Below are positions 1-11,091 of a DNA stretch of 64,000 nt, in pieces. Below the pieces are notes generated by a model, which was not told the origin of the DNA, searched no databases, and worked only from the letters and a program-made list of their open reading frames with translations. The stretch is from NCBI GenBank assembly GCA_021234155.1, contig JAJEKV010000071.1, positions 6,384,236-6,448,235 on the forward strand, written 5' to 3'. Source of the stretch: Isoetes taiwanensis. Its lineage: Eukaryota; Streptophyta; Lycopodiopsida; Isoetales; Isoetaceae. Every line of letters starts with the position of its first letter. The first letter of the stretch is position 1. The position numbers and the translations under genes were made by a program.

Positions 1-59
1 TATTTTCCAAGAATAACTACTTCATTCCTACCAAACTTTTTGCCCCCCAAGGATCCTTG

Positions 60-240
60 TATGCTTTCTCTATAACATGCTTTGTTCTAGTGCATTTTAA
101 AATATAAAAGTCTACTTTTTTCTTTGTTGTTAGGCTCGGCATTGATGACAAAGTTATCTCCAACAAAGAATGATATCCGATTTCCACTCATGATCTCCTT
201 CAAAACAGTGGCCTTCAACAACTTCCTCAACATAGCCAAA
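60..240 (-). pseudogene. Decayed coding fragment, unknown family
   Basis: Reading the minus strand gives a coding-like stretch of about 60 residues containing ATVLKEIMSGNRISFFVGDN, then a segment around YRESIQGSLGGKKFGRN, interrupted by one stop. Composition and continuity look like real protein, and this and the next fragment (1225-1450) lie on the same strand, so they may be parts of one decayed transposon-type gene running off the left edge. No family was recognised with certainty. This is a weak call based on amino-acid texture only. Confidence 0.3.
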
Positions 241-1224
241 GACCCATAGGTTTTAATTCAGAGTATGACCACGTGCCTATTCTAGCAATGTAGGGACACT
301 TTGCATATTTCCCTAACCAACAATTATGACGTAAACATGTGAAGTTCATATGTGCCACCCGAATCGGGTTGGGTTCTTTGAGTAGGCGATGGAATGAAAT
401 TTGCTAGAGCCGATAGAGTTGCACAATCATACCTTTCACTTCTATCAATATCTCCTATGCCAACTTCCCAAAAATATCTGTCAAACACAAGCATTCAACA
501 ACACACCTGTATCTGTCCTTGCCTTCCATTGTCATGTTGTCACTGAAATGTTTTTTGCAAAACCACTACATCATGTGCATTTCTAAGTGGCACGTAATTT
601 CGCTTTTAACATCTCATGAGTTCCAAAGACGTAATTTCGTTTTAACATCTCACGGAATGACATTTCCAAAGACCATCATGTTCACCTGTTTCTCTATCAG
701 ATTAGTGCTTTGAAATGAACATTAACTCTAATTAAATGACAATATGAAAGTTACCTTTCCCATGATAATAAGCAAAATAATTCCAAGTTATTGGGATGCC
801 ACTAGTTTGATAATTTCTTCCTAGAAAGTAAAATGTTCTACTTCCTTTCCATCGGGCTAGAACATCCATCGCACCAAACAATATGTCTCCGTTGTTGTAC
901 TTGATTTGTTTGTTTGGACAAAAATGTCGCATGACTGCTCAAACAATGTTGCATAAACAAAGTGTCATGTTCCTATCATCCTAAATGTAGAAATGAGTTT
1001 CTTTGATGATTCTTCTCTCATCTTCATCCAATTTAGGGTCATCACTTTTTTGGTGGCATGTCTGTATAAGACCTATGCAATTAAATTGAGAGATATGACA
1101 TGTTTTTGCAAGTAAGAACTATATAAATCTCTATAGTTACACAAGTTAGTTTCCATAGTGTCCTCCAAAAGTTAGCTTAAATATAAGTAAAAAATAAGTA
1201 ACTAAAACTTAATTTGCACTTCGA
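241..1224. other. Gene-poor AT-rich stretch
   Basis: No gene is supported here. A short minus-strand ORF of 66 codons at 732-932 (MRHFCPNKQIKYNN...) could be another fragment of the surrounding decayed element. Around 598-650 a short direct repeat of 'cgtaatttcg' plus 'ttttaacatctca' occurs twice. Confidence 0.4.
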
Positions 1225-1450
1225 ATAACTCTCAAGTCATCCCAATAATCTTCTCAATATTCTTCACAAACCTCACATCTGATAATATCTTGCCAATGTT
1301 CATTTTCGTCTTGAATCAATATTGCAAGCTTACTAGAAATAACGAATCTAGGTTTCATGTCTTATCGTTGCACTCTAGTAGTACCAACAATCATTACAAT
1401 TGCCACACCAGGATTTTGGACATGACATGTTGACATCAAATTGCTTACTG
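1225..1450 (-). pseudogene. Decayed Cys-rich transposon-type coding fragment
   Basis: On the minus strand two overlapping frames give MSCPKSWCGNCNDC followed, after a frameshift, by RFVISSKLAILIQDENEHWQ and IIRCEVCEEY. The C-x4-C-x2-C-x2-C spacing followed by C-x2-C suggests a zinc-binding region. My recollection is that similar Cys-rich blocks occur in uncharacterised plant transposon proteins, but I cannot name the family. Stops and a frameshift show that it is not intact as written. Confidence 0.35.
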
Positions 1451-2098
1451 AGTTTTGCACTTACAACATACAACTCAGCTTCTTCCAATATCTTCTCCTA
1501 TCTACAAGGAAATGCTCATGTAATACCCAACATATTAAATGTTCTCCATATACAAACTTTGCAAATTGAAAAATGGCTCCGAGTTCCCTGTCCAAAATAA
1601 TATTTTCTAGAGCATTACGTCCCATCCAATATCTTCCTTAGTCATCTATCTTGCAATTTGATCATGCCTTTGTGCACCTAATTGCGTCGAATCATTTTCA
1701 ACTATCAACTATCAAGTGCTCAATTGCATCTTGCAAAGCACTTGCAAATACTCATGATTGATACAATTGCAGATATTTTCAACTAAACATTAAGACCAAC
1801 TTGTTTATCCATTTTGAGTCTTTGAAAGAAGGCATTGCATCTCGCTCAACGTATGTTGCCGCAATTGCTCATTCACCTACATCAAATGCATGTTATATCA
1901 GTTGGCGTATCCGAAATGCCTGAAGTTTCCTAAATAAAATCAAAGCAAATAAAAATCTACCATAAGGATGTATATGTATAACTTTTCATAGTAATTTATG
2001 TTAAATAAGCAGAGTTTCGTTAAATTTGGAATTCTGAAGACAAGTTGGAATAATTTTTATATAGTATACCTTGGAGGGTTATGTATACCTCAATACTT
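1451..2098. other. No gene seen
   Basis: AT-rich sequence with only short ORFs (longest 66 codons at 1400-1600, plus strand). It may be the decayed upstream part of the element whose Cys-rich fragment lies just to the left, but no readable motif was found. Confidence 0.4.
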
Positions 2099-2375
2099 AT
2101 AGTATGGTTATGTGTATTACAAAAGGTTATGTATACCTGTTGCATACTAGTATACCTCAATACATATAGTATGGTTACGTGTATTACAAAAGGTTATGTA
2201 TACTTGTTGTATACTAAGACAACCAGATTACAATAAGATAACAAGTACTATTATTCTTCTACTATTACTTATAGTATGGTTATGTGTATTACAAAAGGTT
2301 ATATATACCTGTTGTATACTAACACAACCAGATTACAACAAGATGATAAGTACTATTATTCTTCTACTCTTACTA
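2099..2375. repeat. Tandem repeat, about 105 bp, 2.6 copies
   Basis: The phrase 'tatagtatggttatgtgtat' followed by 'tacaaaaggttat' starts at 2099, 2165 and 2270. The last two units also share 'caaccagattacaa' and 'aagtactattattcttctac', giving a period of about 105 bp; the first unit is partial (66 bp). It lies just outside the left border of the 8.7-kb duplication. Confidence 0.8.
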
Positions 2376-2662
2376 TTCTGAATCATCGTAACGGCCTGTA
2401 TATGCCCAGATCCTTTCGATCATGAACATTTGATACTCTCTATTCCATAGGAGATGGATGATAACATCGACGGGATTAGGATAATGGCGAGGATTGAGAG
2501 CAACATTGGTGAGCGAGTCTTCAAGCGGTATATCTCGCCGCGGACCGCTTGTAGTCCCTCATGATTCATCTTGCAAGTGATAGAATCACATTCAAGACCG
2601 TAATACGTCATAGCTAGAGGCGGAGGCCAATGTTGTGACTTTCGGCAATTTGATGTATATTT

Positions 2663-2740
2663 ATACCCACCAAAATTATTGATGGTATAAACCCACCAAA
2701 ATTATTGATGGTATATGCTCACCAAAATTATTGATAGTAT
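2663..2740. repeat. 30-bp repeat, 3 copies
   Basis: 'caccaaaattattgatggta' occurs three times in a row, the last with one change. Copy 2 of the large duplication (about 11,374-11,435) has only two units, so this array has changed length since the duplication. Confidence 0.85.
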
Positions 2741-2814
2741 ATACATAGAAATTATTGGATCATATACATGTATGGTACTCATATAATGGCAATGAACACC
2801 AATAATTCACATCA

Positions 2815-3579
2815 ATGGAGCAAAACTTTCTATTCGCCACTGTGCTTGAACGACTGGAATCCAGGTCCAGAGTTTTCGTTGGAATGTATGAAGAGGAGGC
2901 TGGAGCTACAGGTGGTGCAGGAATAAAAGAGCCACAAGCTCTCGTTCTTGCTACGAGGATTTCTGCACACACGGGAGAGCCTGATGAAGACCTGGATCTC
3001 AGGCTGTATGGTAATCATCCTCGGAAGATCCCGGCAATTCCTCCTATTCCTAAAGAAGCCATCGGAAGTGAGGGAGATGTTATGGCCAAAAAACTCCTGC
3101 AAGACAGGTTTAAATTCAGTTGGCAAGGTATGGAAGGAGAATACCTGGTTCATAAGCAGATTGGTCCTGCAACTGCGTTCTACCTTGTTGATAAGCTCTG
3201 CCCTCCAGGTAACATCGTACTAGATTTCTTCTCTGCTGGAGCGTTCTCTAGGGCATCACTTCATGTAGGAAGAATCAGTGCGACGTATGAGCATGACTTC
3301 GGCAAGATCAAATGCATAATGGGCATTCTGGCTAGGGTCGAGAATGTCATATACCCCTTGCTTGATCCAAAGGCCATTGGCGAACGCGAAGTTCTGACTA
3401 TCAAAGATGGTGGAGCAGCCGGGGCACAAAATGAGGGGGACGAATCAGGTGCTCATGCAGAGAAGGGTGAGACATCCGGCCAAGGTGAACCTGAGGGGGA
3501 GGAGCAAATTGACCGCAGTAAGATTAACCCTGAAGACTACGAGAAAGTCGATGATGAGCACTTTGCCCACGACTACTAA
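2815..3579 (+). CDS. DNA-methylase-like protein of a transposon-type family (copy 1, open)
   Basis: The ORF encodes 254 residues. Residues 135-153 (VLDFFSAGAFSRASLHVGR) followed by a hydrophobic strand and a C-terminal helix match, in order and spacing, the AdoMet-binding motif-I region of N4/N6-type DNA methylases (LDPFxGSGT...LGR). I do not see the catalytic (N/D/S)PPY box, so activity is doubtful or that half lies elsewhere. The tail (residues 198-254) is hydrophilic, rich in Glu and Gly, and ends HFAHDY. A second locus in this window (44055-44669, minus) carries a similar block. The ATG is the first in this frame after a stop-filled upstream stretch. It could be one exon of a larger transposon or domesticated gene. 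The fold is inferred from motif shape, not from a search. Confidence 0.55.
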   Translation: MEQNFLFATVLERLESRSRVFVGMYEEEAGATGGAGIKEPQALVLATRISAHTGEPDEDLDLRLYGNHPRKIPAIPPIPKEAIGSEGDVMAKKLLQDRFKFSWQGMEGEYLVHKQIGPATAFYLVDKLCPPGNIVLDFFSAGAFSRASLHVGRISATYEHDFGKIKCIMGILARVENVIYPLLDPKAIGEREVLTIKDGGAAGAQNEGDESGAHAEKGETSGQGEPEGEEQIDRSKINPEDYEKVDDEHFAHDY

Positions 3580-3669
3580 AAAAATTGTATCTCCATATGA
3601 AAAATTGTATACAAATTGTATTTTTGTTAATATATAACTACATGGACTTGTGTATAAAATGTGTTCTCT

Positions 3670-3960
3670 ATAGGGAAATAGCGCGAGCGCACTTTTTGCT
3701 CGTGATAGCAAATAGCGCGCCTGCACCATTTGTTTGGTTTCACGTTAAAGCAAATACCGCGTCCGCGCTATTTGCTTCGTCATTAATATCGCGCGGTCGC
3801 GCCATTTTGTTTGCCCGCTGGACTTTTTTCTGCATTTCAATGTCTGCTTTTGAGGTTTTCGGGGCGCTATTCCTTACATTTTCCTAGTAAATCGCGCCAT
3901 GGTTCTCTTCTAAAAATCTAAAACCGCGCTGTTTTATATCAAATGTAGCGGTTTTGGCAT
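3670..3960. repeat. Cluster of GC-rich palindromes
   Basis: Directly after the methylase-like ORF the AT-rich background is broken by 'aaatagcgcgagcgc', 'aaatagcgcgcctgc', 'ataccgcgtccgcgctattt' and 'atcgcgcggtcgcgcc'. These are variants of one motif in both orientations, and several can form hairpins. The same cluster is in copy 2 at about 12,360-12,640. Arrays of short repeats in both orientations are typical of subterminal regions of some DNA transposons, but no terminal repeat was found to prove this. Confidence 0.6.
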
Positions 3961-4418
3961 GATAACCAGTTTCTTCTTAAGTAAATAGTGCCATATCTAT
4001 CGATAAGTCTGTGATAAAACAGGGAAAAAACTGATTTCGCAAGAAATTGGAATCACGAAATTTCCAAATTTAATGAAACTCTGCTTAAATTGTTCATAAT
4101 AGAAGAACGCTAGAGGGATCCACAACCTCTCATATTGCTAATCCATCATAATGTCATAATAGAGCAATGGATTCACGTCCTAACCATCCAATCCGACAAG
4201 ATTCAGTGCCTTAGACTTGAGTCCGTGGAAATACACACAAAAAGAAGAAGAGAATAATCGAGGTGTATGAAATGGTGCAATGCAAAAACTCAATAAGGAA
4301 ATACTTAATCGCCCGAAAGCAAATGATCATGATTAAAATCAAAGGTGAGTTGGCCTATTTATATCCGATTACATTCCTGTGTTATGTACACAACCTCACT
4401 GGCATTAAAATCCCTAAA

Positions 4419-5290
4419 TCACAAGAAAATAAAATTTATCCTCCCCGATGTAGATGCTCTCGGTTGTTGTTTAAGATTGCGTGAAAACTCGATGTGATCA
4501 TGTGATGACAGTTTAAAGACGATCATTAAAAAGACCCGGTTTGGTACATACTTGGAGATGAAAGCAAGTAGCCATCTTAGTTCAATTTTGTGTAACTCTT
4601 TGAGCTCAAGCAATGATGATTCAAATCTCTCAACGCATTTCTTAAAACCAAGAAAAGGAACCGCCAAGAACATGTCCTTCAAAAATTTACTATTTTTGGT
4701 AATAAAAGGCATTAATGATAGAGCACAAAAATACAGCCTTTGAAATTGAGCGATGAAAAACCTAATCGGATTCTTTGAGATAGGTAAGAGGCTCGTGTGA
4801 TTCTTCCTTCTTGCTTCCGTAATCTGCGATGACACACTCTCGAAAAATCCAAGGGCTCAAACACCAAACAAAAGTCGGTTCTATCAAAACGAATCAATCC
4901 CGGATGCCGCAGCCCCCATCTATCCTCCTATTTTCTAATGTCATCGCCTCATCTCGCATGATCTTGCCGCCACTATTTGTGAAGCAATCAACCGGGAACC
5001 TTAGGGCAAGCGCCTTTAATTCAAAAGCGCACTTAAGTCGATGTTAACGGGAATAGAATTTTGGGGCTGCACATTGGCACCGCTTAATAATTCTGAATAG
5101 AAATCAGGGGGCTTGATTCCGCTGATCCCGTCGAGCACATGCCATTTTGTTCAAACATCGGGTAATTTTTTCTCCCCTCTTCAAGCCAGATCCTCCCTCT
5201 TCCGCACGGTTGTGGGGCCTTTGTCGCCGATTGTAGAACCCTCCTCAAGTAGCTCCATTCCCCGCACATCATATACTTTGCATCATTGCA
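4419..5290 (-). pseudogene. Coding-like block of unknown function (copy 1)
   Basis: The minus strand shows a 138-codon ORF (4419-4835) with MPFITKNSKFLKDMFLAVPF and KKCVERFESS, and upstream a block beginning MFEQNGMCSTGS. In copy 2 (13,136-13,990) the same peptides are read, including GGKIMRDEAMTLENRRIDGA in one frame. Preservation of the peptides across both copies mainly reflects the recent duplication, so it is weak evidence for function. Frames break in different places in the two copies. I do not recognise the protein. Confidence 0.3.
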
Positions 5291-7404
5291 ATAATGGTCT
5301 AGGTTGGTGCCAATTATTGGTCAATTCATGTGTAAATTATCCCCACACACACGCATGAGAGACTCAAAAGTAGAGAGTCTTAAATAGTTAAGCTTTGAGT
5401 TAACCAATGGAGTGGGCATAGTTCACAAACTTGAGCTTGTGTTTCAAGTTTTAGGCATACAGAACTCATAGAATTGTATCCATTATCTAAGATTTGGATA
5501 GAATTCACGGACTTCAGTCCGTTATCTTAGATTTGGATAGGCCTATCCAAATCTAAAATTGACTGTAGCATAATTCAATTATTGTTGCTTGAGATTGTGT
5601 CGATTATCAAGATTTGGATAAAATTCACGGACTTGAGTCCGTTATCTAAGATTTGGATAGACTTGACTGTAGTATTATTCAATTATTGTTGCTTGGGTTT
5701 GTCACTTTAGAAATAAAATACATAGAGTCATATGGTTCATGGAATTTCATCCATTTCTAAATATATGGCTCATCCCATAGTTTAACATAAAGTCCAAGGT
5801 ATCTTCACGGACTTAAGTCCGTGATTGAGCTGCTTGCTCATAGGAATTTTCACAATATTGAGCTCGTAGTTCATAGATTTGAGTCTATAACTTGGGGCTC
5901 AAAATGTAGGACTTGACATTAGCATGTAATTGTTGGTTTGGGATTTGCTTGCTGTGTACTATAACTTCTCAACTTGATTGTTGGCTATGTTCATCGTTAC
6001 TTGTTGGTTGGGGCTCTTCTTATATTGCATATACTATTGTCTGTACATGATTGATTTTAGAGAATTTATGACTATAATTCGCAGGAACATTATTGTAGCT
6101 TACATCGATGTTGTTGGATTTAGATTGGGAAAACATTGTAGATAGCTCCGTAATATTAACCTAGCCAGAATATCCCAACCCTAATCCTTTTCATTCTCCT
6201 CACCTTGACCCTAAAACCTGACATGCAAAGAGAGGCTTATATTACAATCTCTTGGGGTCATGCCTAGGATTACATTTAGGGGGTTATCATTTTCATGCTC
6301 TCTATTCTATTCTATTCTATAAAATAGGTTTTTAAGTTAGGTTCATGTTAAACTCGAAATTTGCAAGCTCACTTTGTCACCCATATGGATTAGGATTAGG
6401 GCCAAGGCATATAAGGGATAGGATTATGCTAGACGTTATTAGGTTTAGATACACATTAGGACTATCTATAACATTTGCCACTTGTGCCATAACATGTAAC
6501 ATTTCTTGTTGTAGACATATAAATTATTTTTAGGTTCACGGAATTAAATATGCAGCTTTGACCTCTTTTTTATCGTGGTACTATACAAATCATGTTATGT
6601 ATAAATATGTCTAAATGGTAGACATCCATCTGAAATGTAGTGTCCAATGGACGATCAATGATATTCATGGTGCACTTGAAGAATAAGAGTCACTGAAGAC
6701 TTTGTTTGAAACATAGGGAAAAACTCTGAAATACCCTTATGTTTTGCTAAAATTAATAAAACGCCCCTAGTTTTGGGGGTATTTTTATGGAAATGATCAT
6801 AACTTTTTTGTGCCAAATGAGAATAAGTCTTTCAGATATATTGTAGAAGAGGTTGAGATCTTTCCATGAAAGTTAACATCTCCTGAATCAGATTCCGAAA
6901 CCTCAAGTTATGGTCTCGTAAATCCCTCTGAAATTTCTACAATTTTCTTATGTATTAAAAATAGCATAACTTGTGATTTAAGACTCCGCTTTATATGATC
7001 TTACATTTGATAGAAAGATCTCATCCTCCTTTACAATAGTTCTGAAAGGGTCATTCTCATTTGGATCATCACAAAAAAGTTATAATCATTTCCATAAAAA
7101 TCCCTTGAACATAATGTGACGAGGCTTGTGGAGAGGGATGGCTAAAAAGAGTCTCTGTTTTATGAGATCAACCTAGTTTAGCATGTCCGAGAATCATGGT
7201 AGCAGTGCATCAAATTATTAACTGCAACTATCAAAATGCAGACTAGATTGTAAGATAAAATATGTATCAAACTTGATGCAGACTTGTTTCAACATTTTAT
7301 ATCGTTGCTAAATAACATTAAATACTAACCAAATGAAGTTAAAATGGGAAGTGGGATTCTCTCAATTTAATTGCATAAGGCTTGTATGTTATATGCACTA
7401 AAAT
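5291..7404. other. Non-coding, with recurring palindromes
   Basis: No gene is supported. The stretch holds the 'cacggactt..agtccgtg' palindromes (5506, 5626, 5806), a (TATTC)n run near 6300-6325, and a pair of phrases (about 6770-6860 and 7020-7100) that are partly inverted copies of each other ('tttatggaaatgatcataac' versus 'gttataatcatttccataaa'). These could form a large foldback of about 330 bp. Confidence 0.5.
5506..5823. repeat. Three palindromes of the CACGGACTTNAGTCCGTG type
   Basis: The palindromes are 'cacggacttcagtccgttat' at 5506, 'cacggacttgagtccgttat' at 5626 and the perfect 18-bp 'cacggacttaagtccgtg' at 5806. The first two are followed by the repeated phrase 'agatttggatag' and lie in a roughly 120-bp direct repeat that includes 'attcaattattgttgcttg'. 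Related half-sites are at 4213 and, in copy 2, at 12,853, 12,905, 14,189, 14,310 and 14,489. Their function is unknown. Confidence 0.75.
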
Positions 7405-8890
7405 TGTTAATCGATCATTCCTCCAATGGGACTTTGAATTTCTTGTTGAATCTTAAAAGTGTAATTTTAAAGCAAAATCAATCATTGAAACTATTGCATC
7501 CTTTGGAAATGTTTCCAAACACTCCTTGAATTGCCCTGGCTCGCCATCTACCCTCACAGCGGTTGTGTGGAATGAATTCCTTCAAACACTTTCCCGACAT
7601 GCTCGAAAATATCAGCAGAAGACTTGTGGTCTTGTAAACCCGGTTTAGTGACTGTTTTTTTCCCAGCTTATAATCTCCTTTGTCAACAGGTTCTTCTACA
7701 GATTCATTACCTTGTGATATGTCTTCCACTCCACTCGCACACCCGATTTTGAAATTCTCTTCTTTTGGACATGTTGGCAGCTTGCTAGGTCCACACTTAT
7801 TACACTTGAGAGTTAGGCAGTCATGTGCATACCATTCTTCACTTTCATCTCTTGGACAAACAAGAGACCTCCAAAGCTCACTTGTTGAAGCATAGGTGCT
7901 CTTCCTTGCCATGCATGTTGGTCCAGACTACAAACTTCACGTGCATTTACAATTTGGACCATGAATTTTTTCATCATGTCTTACTTTGTTAATTGCAAGT
8001 CGAATAAAATCTGCTCTCATATAATAGACACAACATCATGTCTCTCTGTCCTTTACTTTCCTAACATAAGGGGGTTTCAAGGCATTTAAAACCGAGAAAG
8101 AAACCTCAAACTTGATGAAACAATTCTAACTACAAATCGAAGCTAAATTTATCAATGCAAATACCTCTATTATAGCAAGTACCGTGATTATGAGAGTCGA
8201 TCCAACCTCTACAAAGATTGCCAACATCCATAACTTCAAAGATCCTCAAATGAGATTCCACCATATTCTCCTGTAATTTTAGCATGTCGGTTTAGTTTTA
8301 TAAACCAAGTAACAAATTTAAATTGCATACTCGACATGTTGAAATCATGTTCAAAGTCCATAAATTCAGCACCCATCTTTGAAGCAAAGACCATTGAATG
8401 AATTACTCGCTCCACCGAAAGCAAAGACATTACATCAGTCAGCAATTTAGAACAAAAAAAATCAGCAATTTAATAGCAGAAGCATTTAACAAGGACTACC
8501 TTATCTTTCATCTTCATGATGGAATTCTTGATCTGAATTTTCGACTTCATATGTAGTTTCTTCATTCCTTGTGAAATCCCTTTGTTTGAGATGAAATGTG
8601 AGTGCCGGCCGATTTGTATAGGTTATTCTTCGAGGTAATTTTCTACAAATTGTGACCAAGCACTCGTAAATCGTTTGGAATTGTTGACGAACTCTTGCAT
8701 GCCCGCCAGTATTCTCCGGGCATCAAATTGCGCACAATGCTTGGACACAGAAGCAAGGAATTCATCTTTCAACTCAAGAAGCATAGCTGTGCTTCAAGAA
8801 ACGTTGAAACATCATAATTCTGAAGGTGCAGCATTTGAATTGGGTGGGGAAATTCCAATTCGAATTGGAGATTGCAAACTAAAATTTCGG
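7405..8890 (-). pseudogene. Decayed transposase-like gene (copy 1)
   Basis: Reading the minus strand from right to left gives, in several frames: a region with MQEFVNNSKRF; ITGEYGGISFED; a Cys-rich block with KSTYASTSELWRSL, ESEEWYAHDCLTLKCNKCG and SKLPTCPKEE; then FIPHNRCEGRWRAR; and finally IDFALKLHF with RNDRLTILVHI. The order resembles plant and animal transposon proteins with a C-x-x-C-G...LCP block followed by an IPHN...W.A.QF...F and IDFAENY...HW...Q.TILVH region. I know this pattern but not an official family name. Frameshifts break it many times, some at CAG/CTG positions where copy 2 is better, so part of the damage may be sequence error. Confidence 0.5.
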
Positions 8891-9498
8891 GATCGATGAC
8901 TTGGCCAAAAATAGCGATTCTGATGGATCTTGACTCCCGCTCAAGGCTGGCTATGGCGGGTGAAGTGCCCGGAAAAACATGAAGGGTCGTTTAAAAATTT
9001 GATGGCGGGTATCAAAGACCTTACCAGCACCAATGTCGTGACATGATTTTTTGAGTAGGTAAAAAAAAAAAAGCACCCATTCATAGGTACTTGCGCCTGA
9101 GGTCACTTGGAAGAGAAAGCAGGGCGCTCTTCCGACGTCTATTCCGTCTTAGACGTTGATTTTTTAGACGAAAAAAAAAAAACGAAAAAAGCTTAGTTTT
9201 TGGGCAGAACAATATTACCCTATCTATTCTCGGCCAATGCATCATGTGCTTCAACTCTTTCAATTTTATTCTTGGCGCAAGAGCCAAAAAGAAGATTTAA
9301 TGCATTAAACCATATTGATAATGACATAAGGACAACTGAGCAATCGATTGCACCATAGTGTAAGAAATGAGATCGAAGCTAATCTTGCTCTTCCAACCAT
9401 CAAACATCACAATGAGAGAGAATAAATGACTAGCCAAATCCTATCCTCCTAAATATCTCAATGATCTAAGAAGAATCGGAAGTATTCCACATGCTGGC

Positions 9499-9580
9499 GT
9501 GGATGTGCCAGAGTGGTTATTGGGCATGACTAGAAATCATGTGGGCTTTGCTCACATAGGTTCGAATCCTATCATCCACG
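9499..9580 (+). tRNA. tRNA-Ser(AGA), copy 1
   Basis: The 82-nt cloverleaf has a perfect 7-bp acceptor stem (gtggatg / catccac) with discriminator G. The anticodon stem catga/tcatg carries the loop c-t-AGA-a-a, giving anticodon AGA. A long class-II variable arm (gtgggctttgctcac) and the perfect T arm atagg-ttcgaat-cctat follow. The A box (tgccagagtgg) and B box (ggttcgaatcc) are readable. A T-run (attttat) about 20-30 nt downstream can serve as the pol III terminator. CCA is not encoded, as expected for a eukaryotic nuclear gene. Confidence 0.95.
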
Positions 9581-11091
9581 TGTAGGAGCTTGTTCATATT
9601 ATTTTATAGTCCCTATTACATACGTCCATTCGATTAATATTTAGAGTTTGTCATTCATATTCCCCACGCACTCTTCCACTGACGCAATATTCCAGGGTTT
9701 ATGCATAGCCCCCATTAAAGGCAGTATAGATGGTTAGAGAAGGGGATAATTCCCTCAACCAGCACACATCCAAACCAATTTAGTACACATCCAACCCATG
9801 AGCAAACAACCTAACCAATTAATATGCAACATACATATACAATTGGAGATGAGCACATATGCACATCGTTTTCTTCGCAGGTGCAAGGAACATAATCCCA
9901 AGCATGTTTGCAAGTACCCTCCGAGTGATGTGTGCGGCCATCACAAGCCATAAGATCAAGGAAGAGGTGTCTTGCTCCAGACCTGAAGGGAGAGTGCACG
10001 TATCTAGTGATGACTTCTGTCAAGCCTTGGCAACCCAAAAGTCTAGAAGGACAGAGGTCAAAAAGTTGAAGATGGAGCAACCTGCAGCTCGAAAGATCGA
10101 GGCTGCAAGGAGGAGCTGTCATCAGAGAAACACCCCCTATGATGGATCAGATGCAGCAACCTGGTAGTCCTTTATAGAGCCCTATTATGGGTGACAGGCC
10201 AAGCAAGATGATGAAGATGTGCAAGTCATATGCAGCCATAAAGACACACACATTTACTCGGATGATGCTCGAGTGGTGGCAGGTTGTAGGCATTGAGGGA
10301 TACTTACCTATGGTTAGACCTGTGCCAAACTCAATCAACATAGGTCACCAATTAAGAGATAGAACTTGGCCAGCAAGGAGGTAGAACCCCAACAAAATGC
10401 TGACATTGGCCATGGCAATTCCATGAGCTAGACACACAGGGTTAGATGAATTATGCTGCAGCCAATTCAGGAACCCAACACGACCAGGATAGGGCTGTGG
10501 ATAAGGCAAGGATTATAAAGGAGATGGTGAAAATTAGAGTGCACTTAGATCCCCAGGGGGTATGATTCCGGAGGACGGGATCCCACAGTAAGCATGCCTT
10601 ATTGCGCAGTAACTGTGCAAAAATCTTGCAAAATCAAGGTAAAGTTCCGATGGGTTTTTCTCGCCCGATCCTCCGCGGAATCGGATGGGATCTGTTCGTG
10701 GGTGGTCGGAATCAGTTGGAGGAGCGGATTCGGTAGCAGCGGAGGAGGAAGCAGGGCGAGAGCTGCTGCAATGTAGCAGCTCAAATCTGGGCAAAAAATA
10801 TCCCAAAACTGCGCAGTAACCCATTAACTGCAAGCAGTTGATAGTGGGATCCCGAGGAGGGGATCCCATTTAGTGATCCCCGAGGGCGGGATCAGCCCAA
10901 ACCAAGGTACATTTATCTTCACCCTCTATAGCTCCGTAGCTTCATCCGTATACCTTAGACAATTGCACCCTAGCATTCGAAAGCCATAGATCCGTTCTAA
11001 ATAATCAAAGAACAAAGCAATATGATGCATTGGTTTCCGTTTATTCATGTAAACATGTATAGATAGATACCTTTAAAAGCAATTTTAACCG
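9581..11091. other. No recognised gene
   Basis: A 102-codon plus-strand ORF at 9859-10167 (MHIVFFAGARNIIPSM...) has a counterpart in copy 2 (18,552-18,908), but a minus-strand ORF of similar length overlaps it, and neither resembles a known family. Around 10,545-10,900 the words 'gggatccc' and 'gatcccc' recur in both orientations near both ends of a GC-richer block, hinting at a small inverted-repeat element. Confidence 0.35.

Noticed and set aside
6345-6533. 62-codon ORF present in both copies (also 15,032-15,220)
   Set aside because: Short, no motif, and its identity between copies only reflects the duplication.
9811-10167. Overlapping ORFs on both strands, conserved in copy 2
   Set aside because: Conservation is explained by the recent duplication; neither strand shows a known motif and the frames end differently in the two copies.
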